Origin: Aotearoamyces nothofagi
Lineage: Eukaryota; Ascomycota; Leotiomycetes; Leotiales; Tympanidaceae
Length of the DNA stretch: 64,000 nucleotides
Assembly: GCA_015345905.1 (NCBI GenBank)
Contig: JADDTR010000010.1
Location: forward strand, 744,001 to 808,000
Direction: 5' to 3'
Shown here: positions 47,219-58,284 of the stretch, piece by piece
Layout of the letters: each line of letters begins with the position of its first letter
Position numbering within the stretch: the first letter of the stretch is position 1
Program-made: the position numbers and the translations under genes
The notes under the pieces: generated by a model
What the model was told of the DNA's origin: nothing
Database searches by the model: none
What the model saw: the letters and a program-made list of their open reading frames with translations, nothing else

Positions 47219-49917
47219 ATGAGCGACATGTATGTCACGGCCTAACATAGCCTGCTGTATCTACTACCTAGATTTAAACTGACTATAGCAGATACCGACT
47301 GCCAGAAGATGCTGATGCTGATTCCATATCCAAACATCGGGAAATATCATCATATCGCAAGAACAAATATATGCCACCATTTAATAGCACAGAATCAGGT
47401 GCTTTGAACTTAAGAGGCATCGAAGATTTATACTACGAGAAATACCCAGCTTTGTTCCAACCTATCATCTACAGGCCTGATTTCGAAGAAGAGTCTTCTG
47501 TCGTCGATCCGCCTAGAAAGTTTCACTATATTAAAAGGCCACCAATTGGACCTCGTACAAAGTCAGACAACACAAGAGTAAAGCGTGGGTCAAATTTGGT
47601 AAATCCCCGTGGGTACAAAGTTAGTTTTACAGGAGAAACCGCACCAGCTGCGCCGAGCTATATACCGGACCATTTAGACCCATCTACACCACCGGAGAGT
47701 CACCAAGAAGCAAGCCGACTTCATTCACTAGACCAAGAGGAATTGGACAGAAGGGAAAGTCGACTTCCTTCATTAGTTCAAGAGGAATGGGAGAGAAAGG
47801 AAAGTCGACTTTCTTCACTAGATCAAGACGAATGGGGGAGAAGGTCTACACGGTCTACACTCGGCAGCATCGCAGAGGTAGATAACGACTCCCAAGATGA
47901 ACCCGTCAGTGGTGGTCGACAATTCCCATTGGTCAATCCTGAACATAGACCAATTGGGGAGGCTATTATCATCCCGTCGGCCGATCCTGCTCCATCCTTT
48001 TCCACTAGATCTCGATCAAATTCCGAGACCAGTATATCAGATATCCCTTCCCCAGAGGTTGAAGTAGACCCTGGATACGCTCCAAGGGAGCCGCCCCCTG
48101 TCTTCATAGATCCGTTTGCAAGAGACCGCATTTACACTCCGGATCATCCGAGTTCTATCATCCACGAGCAGCCGCCGGAGGCCGAGGGTGATGCCGTCGT
48201 CACCATCAACGATGACGGAATTTCTGATCCGTTTAATCCATCTCGCATTCTTACAAAGGCAGAGCTGGGCTCACAAAGAGTATTTGTTGGAAGCATAATA
48301 CTTTTACTTAATGCCACCTGTATAGTATGCGCCTTAATATTCGCCGGATCAATAGGAACCTTCACATTGGCTTTCATTTGTTTTGTGAAATGCAAGGATT
48401 TCATCTTCGTCTGGATCCAAATATTTGGGCTAAGCTTTCGTGCCCTCAAGGCATGGCATCACCCCAAGCCGGACGTCCCAGGAACGTGGATCTTGAGTTT
48501 GATCCCAACCTATTCGGAGAGTGAGGAGCAGATTGTCAAAGCGATTTATTCGTTGCGCGACAACGGCGTTGAACCTCACAAGCAGGTAATGTGCGTTATA
48601 ATGGACGGCAAGCCACGAGATATAGTGAAGCATATGTCTTCAGTCATCATATCTATGGAACGAAAGTACGTCAACTTCAAATACAGACGAGCGGACCTAA
48701 AAATCACGGCTGGCTTTGTGGGCAATATCCCAACCATCGTCATTGAGAAGGTCCAGAATTCCGGAAAGAAGGATTCGTTAATCCTATGCCACGACCTCTT
48801 CAACTATCCCAGAGATAATATCGAAGAGTCTATCCAAAAGCTACGCGAAGAGATATTCAGAGATGTTCTCCCCAAACTTACTCACGTCCCCAACTTTCCC
48901 GGCTTCGAGCTGGTTTTCTGCACCGATGCCGACTCCACGATCCATGAAGGTGCCCTTCGCAAACTCGCTGACGCTCTTATGAGGGATGACGCCGCCATTG
49001 CAGCATGCGGCCTTGTCTATGTTGAGCTCGAAAAGGGTCTGGAATGGTCCTTCTGGAATAACTTCCAATCCTTTCAATATACATATGGCCAGTTTGTACG
49101 TCGTGCCGCCGAGGGCCTCATTGGAAAAGTGACCTGCCTGCCGGGCTGTATCACTATGATCCGTGTACGACCGGAAATGGCTGGAGCAATCAAGAAGTAC
49201 GCAAAGCCTGTTACTTCTGCTCCTGTTCTTCAACATCAAGTTCAGTATCTAGGCACCGATAGACGTCTTACCTATTCTATGCTGAGCCAGGGAAAAGGGC
49301 TGCGTACACTCTTTGTCCCTGATGCTGGTAGCGAGACACTCGTGCCGCAAAGCTTGAAGCATTATCTCTCACAACGTCGCCGTTGGGGTTCCAACGCCTA
49401 CTTCAATAACACCTACTACTTTAGCGGAGACAACATGATCTGGTTTACGCGTATTGAAGCATTGATCGATATTGTCCGTATGTCCATGGTATACTACCGT
49501 CTTGTCAACACGATATTATTCTTCATATCACTAGCGACGAGCTTTAGCATCATGGCGCTTATCCCTATGCTGATTATCAGCCAACTTCCAACGCTATGGT
49601 ATATATTTATCGTGGCGTTTCTAAGTAAGACTTTGAGGAAGAAGTGGAAGAAGTTGATTGTGGGATATGCAATTGATAAGTGTGTCGGCCCGTTTCTGAG
49701 CCTGAGTGTATTCACGCTGGTAGTGAAGAACTTGGGCTCTCAGGCTTGGGGTATGTCCGGTACTATCGTACCAGCATCGGCAACAGCTAAACTACCAACA
49801 ACATCTGATGATCTCGATCCAGCAGCAGAAGCAGCAGAAGCCGCCGCACTGGAGAGTGAGATTCTAGACCGTGAAGAGAGAGAGAGAGAAGAACGAGGAG
49901 AGACAGTAGTTATATGA
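47219..49917 (+). CDS. Divergent chitin-synthase-like family 2 glycosyltransferase
   Basis: Exons 47219-47229 and 47292-49917 join in phase (878 residues); the first exon has only 11 nt, and an in-exon start (for example Met31) is possible. Residues 1-~330 are disordered and charged, with a 15-residue repeat (ESRLPSLVQEEWERK type) in three copies. Two membrane segments follow (RVFVGSIILLLNATCIVCAL, then LAFICFVKC). The catalytic GT2 core carries FCTDADS (Asp549, Asp551), LGTDRRLT (Asp660) and QRRRW (698-702), then three or four C-terminal membrane segments. This is the order of processive chitin synthases (Chitin_synth_2 superfamily). It lacks the myosin, cytochrome-b5 and DEK parts of class V/VII enzymes and has GTDRR where standard synthases have EDR. 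The product could be chitin or another beta-linked polymer; chitin is inferred from family and from the adjacent chitinase. Confidence 0.82.
47713..47846 (+). repeat. 45-bp in-frame tandem repeat in the GT2 gene
   Basis: Three units start at 47713, 47758 and 47803, each beginning AGYCGACTT. They encode the SRL-x-SL-xQEEW/DEW repeats; the unit is a multiple of three so the frame is kept. Confidence 0.85.
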
Positions 49918-51757
49918 CCAAGCTTCGTCATTTAATAAGAGATCTAATTCTACATATAAAACCTTACAACTTTTGAGACTAACACACATGATTCATTTGA
50001 TGTGATAACGTAATCTTAGATCCTTAGATCTAGCTCGGGCAAGATCTTCATAGTCTCATCCATTGTCTCCCCTACCTATTCCGGCTCCGTTAGCTCGAAG
50101 CGCTTTTACTTAGTCATCATCTTTCTAGCTTCACCCTTATCGTCATCTGTGATTTTGAAAGTCAATACAATAGTAGAAGACTTCTCCTTGCTCTACCATC
50201 AGCGATTAGACTAGTCTGGCTGCGAAGATATTAAAAACGCAGCAACATCAAATACTTTAACAAGCACGCGGGCATTAAAAAAGTTATACACTTTAATATA
50301 GATTTTTTTACAACATTTATTTGTCAACTTAAATAGAAATTTAATTAATAAGCTTTAGATATGGAACCAAAGCTGCTTCTGATCTTTATACAGCTCAAAT
50401 CTCAATAAATTTGAGATGGTTCTTGGAATGCTGAAAAACGATTGAAAATAATGATTTTTTTGTTCACGAGGCGGAGCGTCGGAGTTGTATTTTATTAGAG
50501 ACCTTATATTATACTGTCGGGATCATGGCTATATTATATTATATAGACTATTAGCTGAGATCTTCTAGCCCTTATATTAATAATGGCTTGATATATATTA
50601 ACTATACAGAGTAACAGAATTCCAAGGTTCTTCCTTAGAAGACTATATCCACTTCAGGTTTCTGATATCTACTATACTGAGCAGTAGACCAAGTACCATC
50701 GCAAACCTATTTTCAATACTACTATCTTGATATTGAGATAACCTGGCCTACAATCTATGGACCGGCGATATAGATATCTGACCCCGGCTCTATTTCCAAA
50801 ATCCTAGATATCAAAGCTCTACAAATCTACATATCCTATAAATATATCTATCATTTTCTTCTCGATATAAATATCTTTCTGATCTGTAGATAGCCAGTTG
50901 CCAGTCTCTGTAAATAGGAAATAGAATACTCAACTGCATTTCAGCGTTGAACCTGTAGGGATAGTAAGTCTTGGAGTGCACCGGCAGTGGCAACTACTAC
51001 TATCCTTCTTGTTAGATTTTTAAAAGCGGAGTAAAATCGAGGCTATAAGCAAGGTGTTTTGCTCAATTAATTTGTGAGAAGTAGCGATTGCTGGTTCTAA
51101 AATAATGCAACGTTGTATAACGGTTGGCAATAATGATAAATTTACACGATAACTCTACGCTATAGATTATCCAGCGAACCAGCGACACAATATACAGAGC
51201 CCTAGCTTACTAAACGGTACAACCTGTACTTCTATGAAGGCTAACAAGGAACCGGGGGGAGAGATAGTAGTATCGCGCACAGTTGTGCAAATGCACGTGC
51301 GGCCCGCCGCTATCTTTTTCTCTGGCGGTTCTGCTCACAGCTGACAGCCGGAGACGAGAAGGGTCCGCGAGACCTACATAAACGAATTGTGGAAGAGAAA
51401 AAAGACCGGGAATTGAACTTTCTTGTTCTTAGAATGCCCCTGTAGTTTCAATATATCTTATTGACTTGAACCCTGGCACTTGCAAGATATGCTTAGTTCG
51501 TAACCCTTGTAAGGTATTACAATGCACAGACCTAATAACCAGCCCTAGACGTCTTAAAATGAACTAGATAACCTTAAAAGCACCATCAATTTATTATATT
51601 GATGTACTTGTAGCGTAAAGCTCGGCCTCTTCTTCTCTATTGTGTAGATTCAGAATAATCCAAGTTCCACATAATACATCTGCGAGTCATAAATATGCTT
51701 TGAATAATTCATTATAGAGGCTTCTTAGAGCTGTCTTAAAACTTGCTAAACACGATT
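49918..51757. other. 1.8 kb AT-rich intergenic stretch
   Basis: No supported gene. From about 50.2 to 50.9 kb it is strongly TA-rich (for example the TATATTATATTATATAG-type runs near 50535), which is compatible with repeat-induced point mutation of an old repeat or simply with AT-rich spacer. Confidence 0.5.
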
Positions 51758-53632
51758 CTACTTCCTAAACCGAGCTGTCAGACCCTCAATTCTCCCATTG
51801 AAAGTTGTAAAGCTATGTTCCCACCACTCCGGGCCTGCGCTGGCACCAATAACCGAACCATCGTGTCTCACTCTTTCAAAATGACTGGCTGTCCAGCCAT
51901 CGTCTCGGATAATCGTTCTCCTGACAAGGGTGTAGCCGCCAATCTTTGGGAGTATCTTGGCCCAGATAAGCCAATAGATGCCACCTGCGACAAAAATCCC
52001 AACACCGACGACACAGTGTAGGTAGTAAGGGAGATGTTCGTAGACACTCTCACCGTCGCTTGGTGGCACGTACGGCGCGACTACGAGGTATATGTTGGAG
52101 AGAAGGAAGAAGACGATGACGGGGATTGTCGCACGGAAAGGTGGTGCCCATTCTTTGGGATTGCGGTCTTCGGAATAGGGCCGGATGTAGAGCCAGAGGA
52201 GACCACCAGCGACGAAGACGTTGACAATAGCAAGGGGGTAGGAGATAACACTAAAGAGGAAGAGTGGTTAGTGTGATGCTGAAAAAGTCGCCGGAGATCT
52301 TGTTATAAGGTTGCACTTACTTCAAGATGAAATTATATGCGTCTCCAGGTGGAGGCGCAAGCATAATAATAACGGAAACGGCCCAGTGCTCAAACAAGCC
52401 CATGAATGGAGTGTTGAATGGCTTATTGCTGGCCCAAAGGCGGGAGAATGGCAAGATACCTTCGCGGCCGACTTCTTGAACCAATCTACCTTGTGAGAAT
52501 ATCACACTCAAAACATTTCCAAACGCCGACAGAGCGACGAAGACGGACAAGGCACGCTCGGCTTTGGAGCCAAACATGTTGCGGAAGAAGGAAGCTGCAA
52601 GAATGCGACCAGAACTGATGATTTCTGCCTTCGGAACAGCGGCGAAGTATGCGATATTTGCTAGCATGTATAGAATGGAGACTATAATAAGCGCAACTGG
52701 TGCAGCAATTTTGAGAGTCCTCACGGGGTTCTTGACTTCCGAAAGAGCGTAGTTGACATTACTGTAGCCGATATAACTCCAGATGACATTGTACAGGGCG
52801 GTGACAACTCCATATGCATTTCCAGTCGTCCCTTCAAACGCATTGGAGAAGTTGTCTGGCTTGTCGATCTTGAGATGACCACCCAGGGCAAAGAAACCCG
52901 AGACAACAATCAAGAGAAGGATAAGAAGCTTAACTATTCCCAAGAAATTCTGCAAACGAAGACCCCAGTTGAGAGCAAAGCCGTGGACCAAGAAGGCTGC
53001 TGTGATACAGGCAAGACCAACACCACGTTGATTCCACCGATTAACCTCGATCTGGGCAGCACTCAGAATATACTCTCCGAACACGACGGAATTGCTACCA
53101 GCCCATCCGAGAAGAACGACATAACTGGCGTACATGCCAGTCACGAGGAACGCGGGCTTCTTGAAAACATACTCCAGGTAGTTCTTCTCACCACCGTTAC
53201 GAGGAAGTCCAGAACCCCATTCCATATAAACCAGCATACCAGCAAAGGCGATGAGCATTCCGGCAACCCATATGAAGAGAGCCAGGCCGACAGATCCAGA
53301 GAGTTCGAAGATTGAACTGGGAGTTGCAAAGATACCGGTACCGATCATGCGATTGAAAATCAGGAAGATGGCAGAGAGAGTGCCGATCTGGCGACGGGAG
53401 TCGCTGGTCTCATATTCGATCTGGTCTAGAAGGAGTCAGTATAGAGGTTTTTTTTTTTTTTTTGGATTTCCCTTCTGGAAATTGGAGGTATGTATTGCTA
53501 GGAACTACATGTGGCATGCTTACCTGTATTAGATATATCCGCGGCCACACCGTCTTTGCCTTCATGCTTGACTTCATGCTCCGAGCTGTCATTGCGGACG
53601 CGACCACTCGAGCGGCCACCCAAAAAGCCCAT
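51758..53632 (-). CDS. mup1: Mup1-type (high-affinity methionine permease-like) amino-acid transporter
   Basis: Three minus-strand exons join in phase (568 residues): 53632-53524, 53425-52321 and 52250-51758; introns 98 and 70 bp. The N-terminus (first ~35 residues) is hydrophilic with Lys and Ser/Thr, suitable for ubiquitin-driven endocytosis. The APC core starts at NRMIGTGIFATPSSIFELSG and shows about 12 hydrophobic segments, including MEWGSGLPRNGGEKNYLEYV and GYSNVNYALSEVKNPVRTLK. These are hallmarks of the fungal Mup1/Mup3 branch of the L-type amino-acid transporter group. It takes up methionine or a related amino acid across the plasma membrane; the exact substrate is inferred. Intron 1 contains a 15-base A run on the coding strand (plus-strand T run at about 53446-53462). 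Promoters of such genes are usually nitrogen/sulfur controlled; I see no site I can claim. Confidence 0.9.
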
Positions 53633-55696
53633 ACTCAGAGCAGCTCTAGGTATACCTAGCGAATTATGTAGCTACCTCTTAGCGAAAAAAATGAAAGGGC
53701 AAAAAAGAGGCTCTCGCGTGTTGCTGCTACTTAATAATAGCTGTGTAATCTTGCAAATAGACAAAACTGAAAGACTGGATGAAAGAGACATTTTATTCAA
53801 TACTCGCCTCAAAAAGCACATGTTGGTCGCAGATATTCGCAATAGCAAGGCCTCAAAGGCGCAATCGCCATCAGCCCTTTTCTATTTTTTTCTGTCCGCA
53901 CGTATAGGGAAGGTCTGAAGATGTGGTTGTCACCCATATGTCATGGCTCGTGACGGCACCAGTGTTATTGGGCGGCCGGCGAGAGATTTTAGTCATAGCT
54001 TCTATGCTGAGCATAGCCAAGCGGCGTGGCTTCAAGTCTGAGATGTCGTGATCGCGGCCCGGCGACATATTTCGCCGAGAGCCCATGCCAAGCGAGGGTG
54101 AGAACGTTTTGTAGCGCCATCGTGGCCAGACACCCAGAGCAGTTCAAGGCATCCTCATTGGCTGGAGGGGCTTAGTCAGACGAGTTGTTTCAGCCGTGAT
54201 GTTTGATCTTGTCTTGCTATACTGTTGCAAAATTGAGTGAACATCATGTCTAACCATGTAGAATCATGGCAATTGGGAACTGGCCTTCATACTCCCACTA
54301 GCGCAACCTTGTTGCTAGCGTACGCATGGTAGTATAGCATATATGCCTTGGTATACATATAGGGACCCTGTAGGCAGGTAGGTAATAATATCTATTCTTT
54401 AGCTGGGTAGCTTACTATATAGTAGAAGGCAACTTGACTTATAGCTGTATTCCAGGCAATGGAGTAGATGTACGGCCTAGTAGATATATAGATAATACAG
54501 CCTTGTAAGTTCCATTGTAAGAGCTTTCAAAAGCATGGCATAATATCCTTGCACAAGGTACCATTATTCAGCTTCTGCAACGCCTCTAAAGATTCTCCTC
54601 CACCTCCTTTTTCTTTCTTTCTCAAATCGTCGCCCTTTGCCGAATTACACCAGTTGACCACAGCAGTCCTATGATCCTACTATTGTATTCGACCCCTGCA
54701 TTTCATGACATTAAAGATCAAGGCTCCTGCCTAAGGCAGATGTTTTGCCGGCTTATGCTTGTATATATCGTGCACCGGATTACTTTTGAGGTTTTGGGCC
54801 GTGCCCCGAGCTGACCGACGGCGCCTCTTTCGCCCGAGATTTCAATCCAAGAGGCACCGTGAGACCTCCCTCCTTATCCATCTCTCATACAGGCAGTCAT
54901 GGTTTTCACCTCTGTGCCGAAAGAAGAGGCGGCGATTGTTTGGGAAACAAACAGCCCATAGTCTGGCCGGTCATACGTCAATTCTTGTCTACTCAGATTG
55001 ACCCATTACTTATTTGGCTGCTATTTCGTTTTATAATATCAGTAGCCGCGGCACGCAACAGTGTGCATCATCAAAACCACATCCAAAGATCTTGGCGCCA
55101 CCACCAAGAACTCTGCCAAGAATGGCGTTCGTCAAGCCAATACGCGTCCATTTGTTATTCTTGAGCCACTCCTGCTTAGACAGCTGGATCTAGTCTGGAA
55201 ACAAGAAGAATCGATATTCCTAGCATCTATCGAACCAGAGCTCGAAGAGCCAGCCGTAAATAAACACCATAGATGGGCTTCGATAGCCATCCGGTACTAC
55301 ACCTCGCCTCAGCCTCCTACTCGCTATTACCTATAACCAGAACTTCCCGATAAAGTCAGCAAATGTCACGATGCCAAGGAGCCCAGCGGAAAAGGGGGTT
55401 CCAGAGGTAATAAGTCACGTGTAAACATTCCATGTTTCCGAGTATATATCTCTGTATTACCGAGGCACTGGTGGAATCCCAGTACGACATCTATTCTGCC
55501 TCCACCACCTATATAAATACCAGAGGGTTCCCTTCAAGAATCAGTCTTCGTATATAATTGCACCTACTACTATCCAGAGATTCGCCAGCGGTCCTACCTT
55601 GGTGTTTTCCAGCAGTAGAATTCCTACAGAATATCTATGAATGTGCAATCTCGACAAGCAGAAATAGGCCGAGGCTGTTTCAACCCCGAGGCTTTT
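53633..55696. other. AT-rich intergenic stretch without a supported gene
   Basis: Includes the Mup1-type promoter. A 91-codon frame (55061-55336, +) and an 80-codon frame (54759-55001, +) show no domain. No complete 5S rRNA or tRNA seen. Confidence 0.45.
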
Positions 55697-55727
<31 letters not shown>

Positions 55728-56003
55728 AATGACCAAGTTTGGACAACTTTCCAGCTCGGGGTGGTCGTATCCGACCTCCGTGAGCCATTCAATCGATAGT
55801 AGCGGCCGGCGGTGGACAAAGGGGCAGAGACGTAGTCGGCTCAAGCTGATGACTTGTGCCTACTATGAACTCCTCGCTGAAGAGCAATAATTGCAATGCT
55901 CTATCCTTTATACGACAGAGTTTAACAAGATTACCCAGACCTTTCGGCCAAGGTGATGAACTTGCTGGCTCTATCAGAGTAGTGTATATACGGCCCAGAA
56001 CAT
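55697..56003 (-). pseudogene. Ectopic, decayed 18S rRNA 3' fragment
   Basis: The plus strand reads as the reverse complement of the 3' end of fungal 18S rRNA from memory: GAAACCTTGTTACGACTTTT, then TCCTCTAAATGACCAAGTTT, GATGACTTGTGCCTACTA, GAAGAGCAATAATTGCAATG, GTTTAACAAGATTACCCAGA and CCTTTCGGCCAAGGTGATGA, to CGGCCCAGAACAT. About 307 bp of similarity end abruptly on both sides with no ITS, 5.8S or further 18S. Many differences from a functional copy look like C-to-T and G-to-A changes. It is a non-functional, single fragment outside the rDNA array. Confidence 0.88.
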
Positions 56004-57412
56004 TCGTTTTATCTTATAAAATTGAATTCAACACTGCTGTCATAAGAGAAACTCTAGTAGGAACATGCTACCAGTGCTTACCTATAAGCAGGTACTACTC
56101 TATCGAAGTGCTCGTCGGCTTCTTCTTCGACGAGTACTTGGAAGCCGAAACCAGCTATCTCAACAGTTCTACTTGCTACTATTACTTAATATATAGCCAG
56201 TTATATGACCACTATCCACCAATCATCTTACCAAGAGTCTATATATAACAACGCCGTTATCTATTTCTGGACCAGGAGGTAGATGTACTGTATTCCAGGT
56301 CCTGACAGCTATCTATACTCTTACTCAGATCCTTCCGAAGGTATCCAGATCGATGAAGGCTTCCCACTTCTGCAAATGTCCTAAATTAAAGGCTTCCTGC
56401 TTACCTACTCGATGCACTAATATCTGCAAGCGTATCCAATGCCTGCCTGATACTGTCCGCGCTGATGTTATATCAATAATAAACCCCTCCAAGAATGAAA
56501 AAACCTATACATGTCCTCTGCCATCGCGTATCTTCTGCAAGCCATCACATCCTTGCTAGATGAACACGTTCCAAGATACAGAGAGTGCATGCTTCGAAAC
56601 CCCATCACAGGGTATCGATACTGTGAATGGATGATATATACTAGTCGTACATGGACAATCCGGATCCGGATCTTGGTCGTGATCGCTTTGGTTTTGCTGG
56701 AGCGGATAAGGGATTTGTAGGCTGGGAAAGAGGGGCTTTTCTTGGATGTGTGGTTTTGGAGCTCGTTTAGAGTGCAACGGCTTGTGAAGTGGAAGTCGGG
56801 TCACCCTATGGAGTGGAAAATGCAATACCACCGTCAGTTAAAGATTGCGTCGTCCTTAAAAGTGGCAGCGGGCCTCACCTGCATAGGGACGAGGTATGTA
56901 TCCATGGCATGCCAAGGGATGCAGTGGAGCCATGGAGGTGCAGAGGTGCCGAGCCAGTGGTGTTTCAAGGAGTATATAGCACCAAAAGATGGTCTACTAT
57001 AGCATGTACAAGATGGGAATTTTCGAATACTCTGCTGCTATACTATACTCGAGTAACTGTACATTTAGTTATACTATGCAAGAGAATTACTGTTCGCTGT
57101 TCTGTACTGTACTGTACTGTACCATCTATTTGGAATGAGTGAGACAACTTGGGGGTGCGATATGGTGGTTTTAATTAGTTGATGTACACGTTAGACTGGA
57201 TGATAAACTATTGCCATTCTGCTTGTCTATATAGACTGATGACAAGGACAAGCTCTAGGCGGAAGTTCAAACATTACAAGGACAAGGTAGCCTTCGAAGG
57301 AATATATTGTTTGATATCTCGTCTTTTCAGCACTGGGTATATACCAGCTTTTTTAAGCAATTTCGCAGAAGAAAACGTCGACCCAAATATTCGCCATTGT
57401 TATATTGTTGCA
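56004..57412. other. Intergenic stretch without a supported gene
   Basis: Several short frames, none with a domain. A perfect TGTAC-type pentamer run (TGTACTGTACTG, 57102-57122) is another member of the TACAG/CTGTA family. Confidence 0.45.
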
Positions 57413-58284
57413 TCATTGTATTAATTCCATACAACACCCAGAACCAACTGTGTCTTGCTCTGTAGAATCGTCGAAAAATGGCGACGCCATATCCGCCGAG
57501 GTGTAAGCCCAGTCTAGGATACAGCAAAGAGGACAGCATTGTTGCTCCATAGCAGGAATTGAGAGGGTAGTATCTACACCATCGGGAATGTTACTTGGGG
57601 CGGTGGAATAGGGCTCGAAGGAGAAGGAGAGTGATTCGTGGGGAGGTAATCCCTGAGTTGGAGGATATGCTTGGTATGTGAAAGGACTGGCTTGCTGGAC
57701 ATCTTGAGCAGGAATAGTATAGCCAATATTGCAGAGGTCTGCATTGTGGATCCAACCGAGAGATGCATCATCGAATGGGAATTGAGCCATATCCTGACTC
57801 TGGAGCTCCGGGTCTTCTATCCCCAACGGCCCCTCGTGAGCCTGATCTTGTGCCAAGGACAATGTATTGAAGTCGTTGTACTCGTTGGAAGCCGGTGCTG
57901 TGAACCATATCAGTAGTCTCCTCTGTAGTAGTCGATGAAGACCTTACCAGTGGATCTTTGTGTAATGCAAGCATGCTGGGTCAAGACATACCTACACTTA
58001 CACATATAATTGCACCGCGGGCAGACAAATTTCGGCCCATGTTCTTCCTTTACATGCCGCCTCAGTGCTTTGATGGTTCCGAACTTGGCTGTACTTCCAC
58101 AGCCAGGTACATTGCAGGAGATGGATTTCTCGGCCTTGGATGCTTTCTCCACCTTCGATACTTTCTTCGACTTCGATGATTTCTCTACATCGGTTGTCTC
58201 GTGCATCCCGGGGGAAGGAGAAGGAGGAGGGGAAGAGGTTCGACTCCGGCCATTCGCTGCTGGCTGTAAATGCTCTGAAGCCAT
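57413..58284 (-). CDS. C2H2 zinc-finger protein (paralog 1)
   Basis: Minus-strand exons 58284-57948 and 57897-57413 join in phase (273 residues); intron 57898-57947 is 50 bp. The N-terminal 50 residues are Ser/Lys-rich and basic (KSSKSKKVSKVEKASKAEKS). A C2H2 finger follows: CNVPGCGSTAKFGTIKALRR with HVKEEHG, then a second, imperfect unit FVCPRCNYMCKCRYVLTQH whose last zinc ligand is not in the usual place. The C-terminal half is acidic, Gln/Pro/Ser-rich (DPELQSQDMAQF..., PPHESLSFSF) and resembles an activation domain. Such proteins are usually nuclear transcription factors. A second, shorter intron around the degenerate finger (36 nt) is possible but below the usual size here. Related to the gene at 61.3-62.1 kb. 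Confidence 0.65.

Noticed and set aside
51405-51445. CCGGGAATTGAAC, like the T-arm of a tRNA on the minus strand
   Set aside because: No matching acceptor, D-arm or anticodon stem could be found around it.
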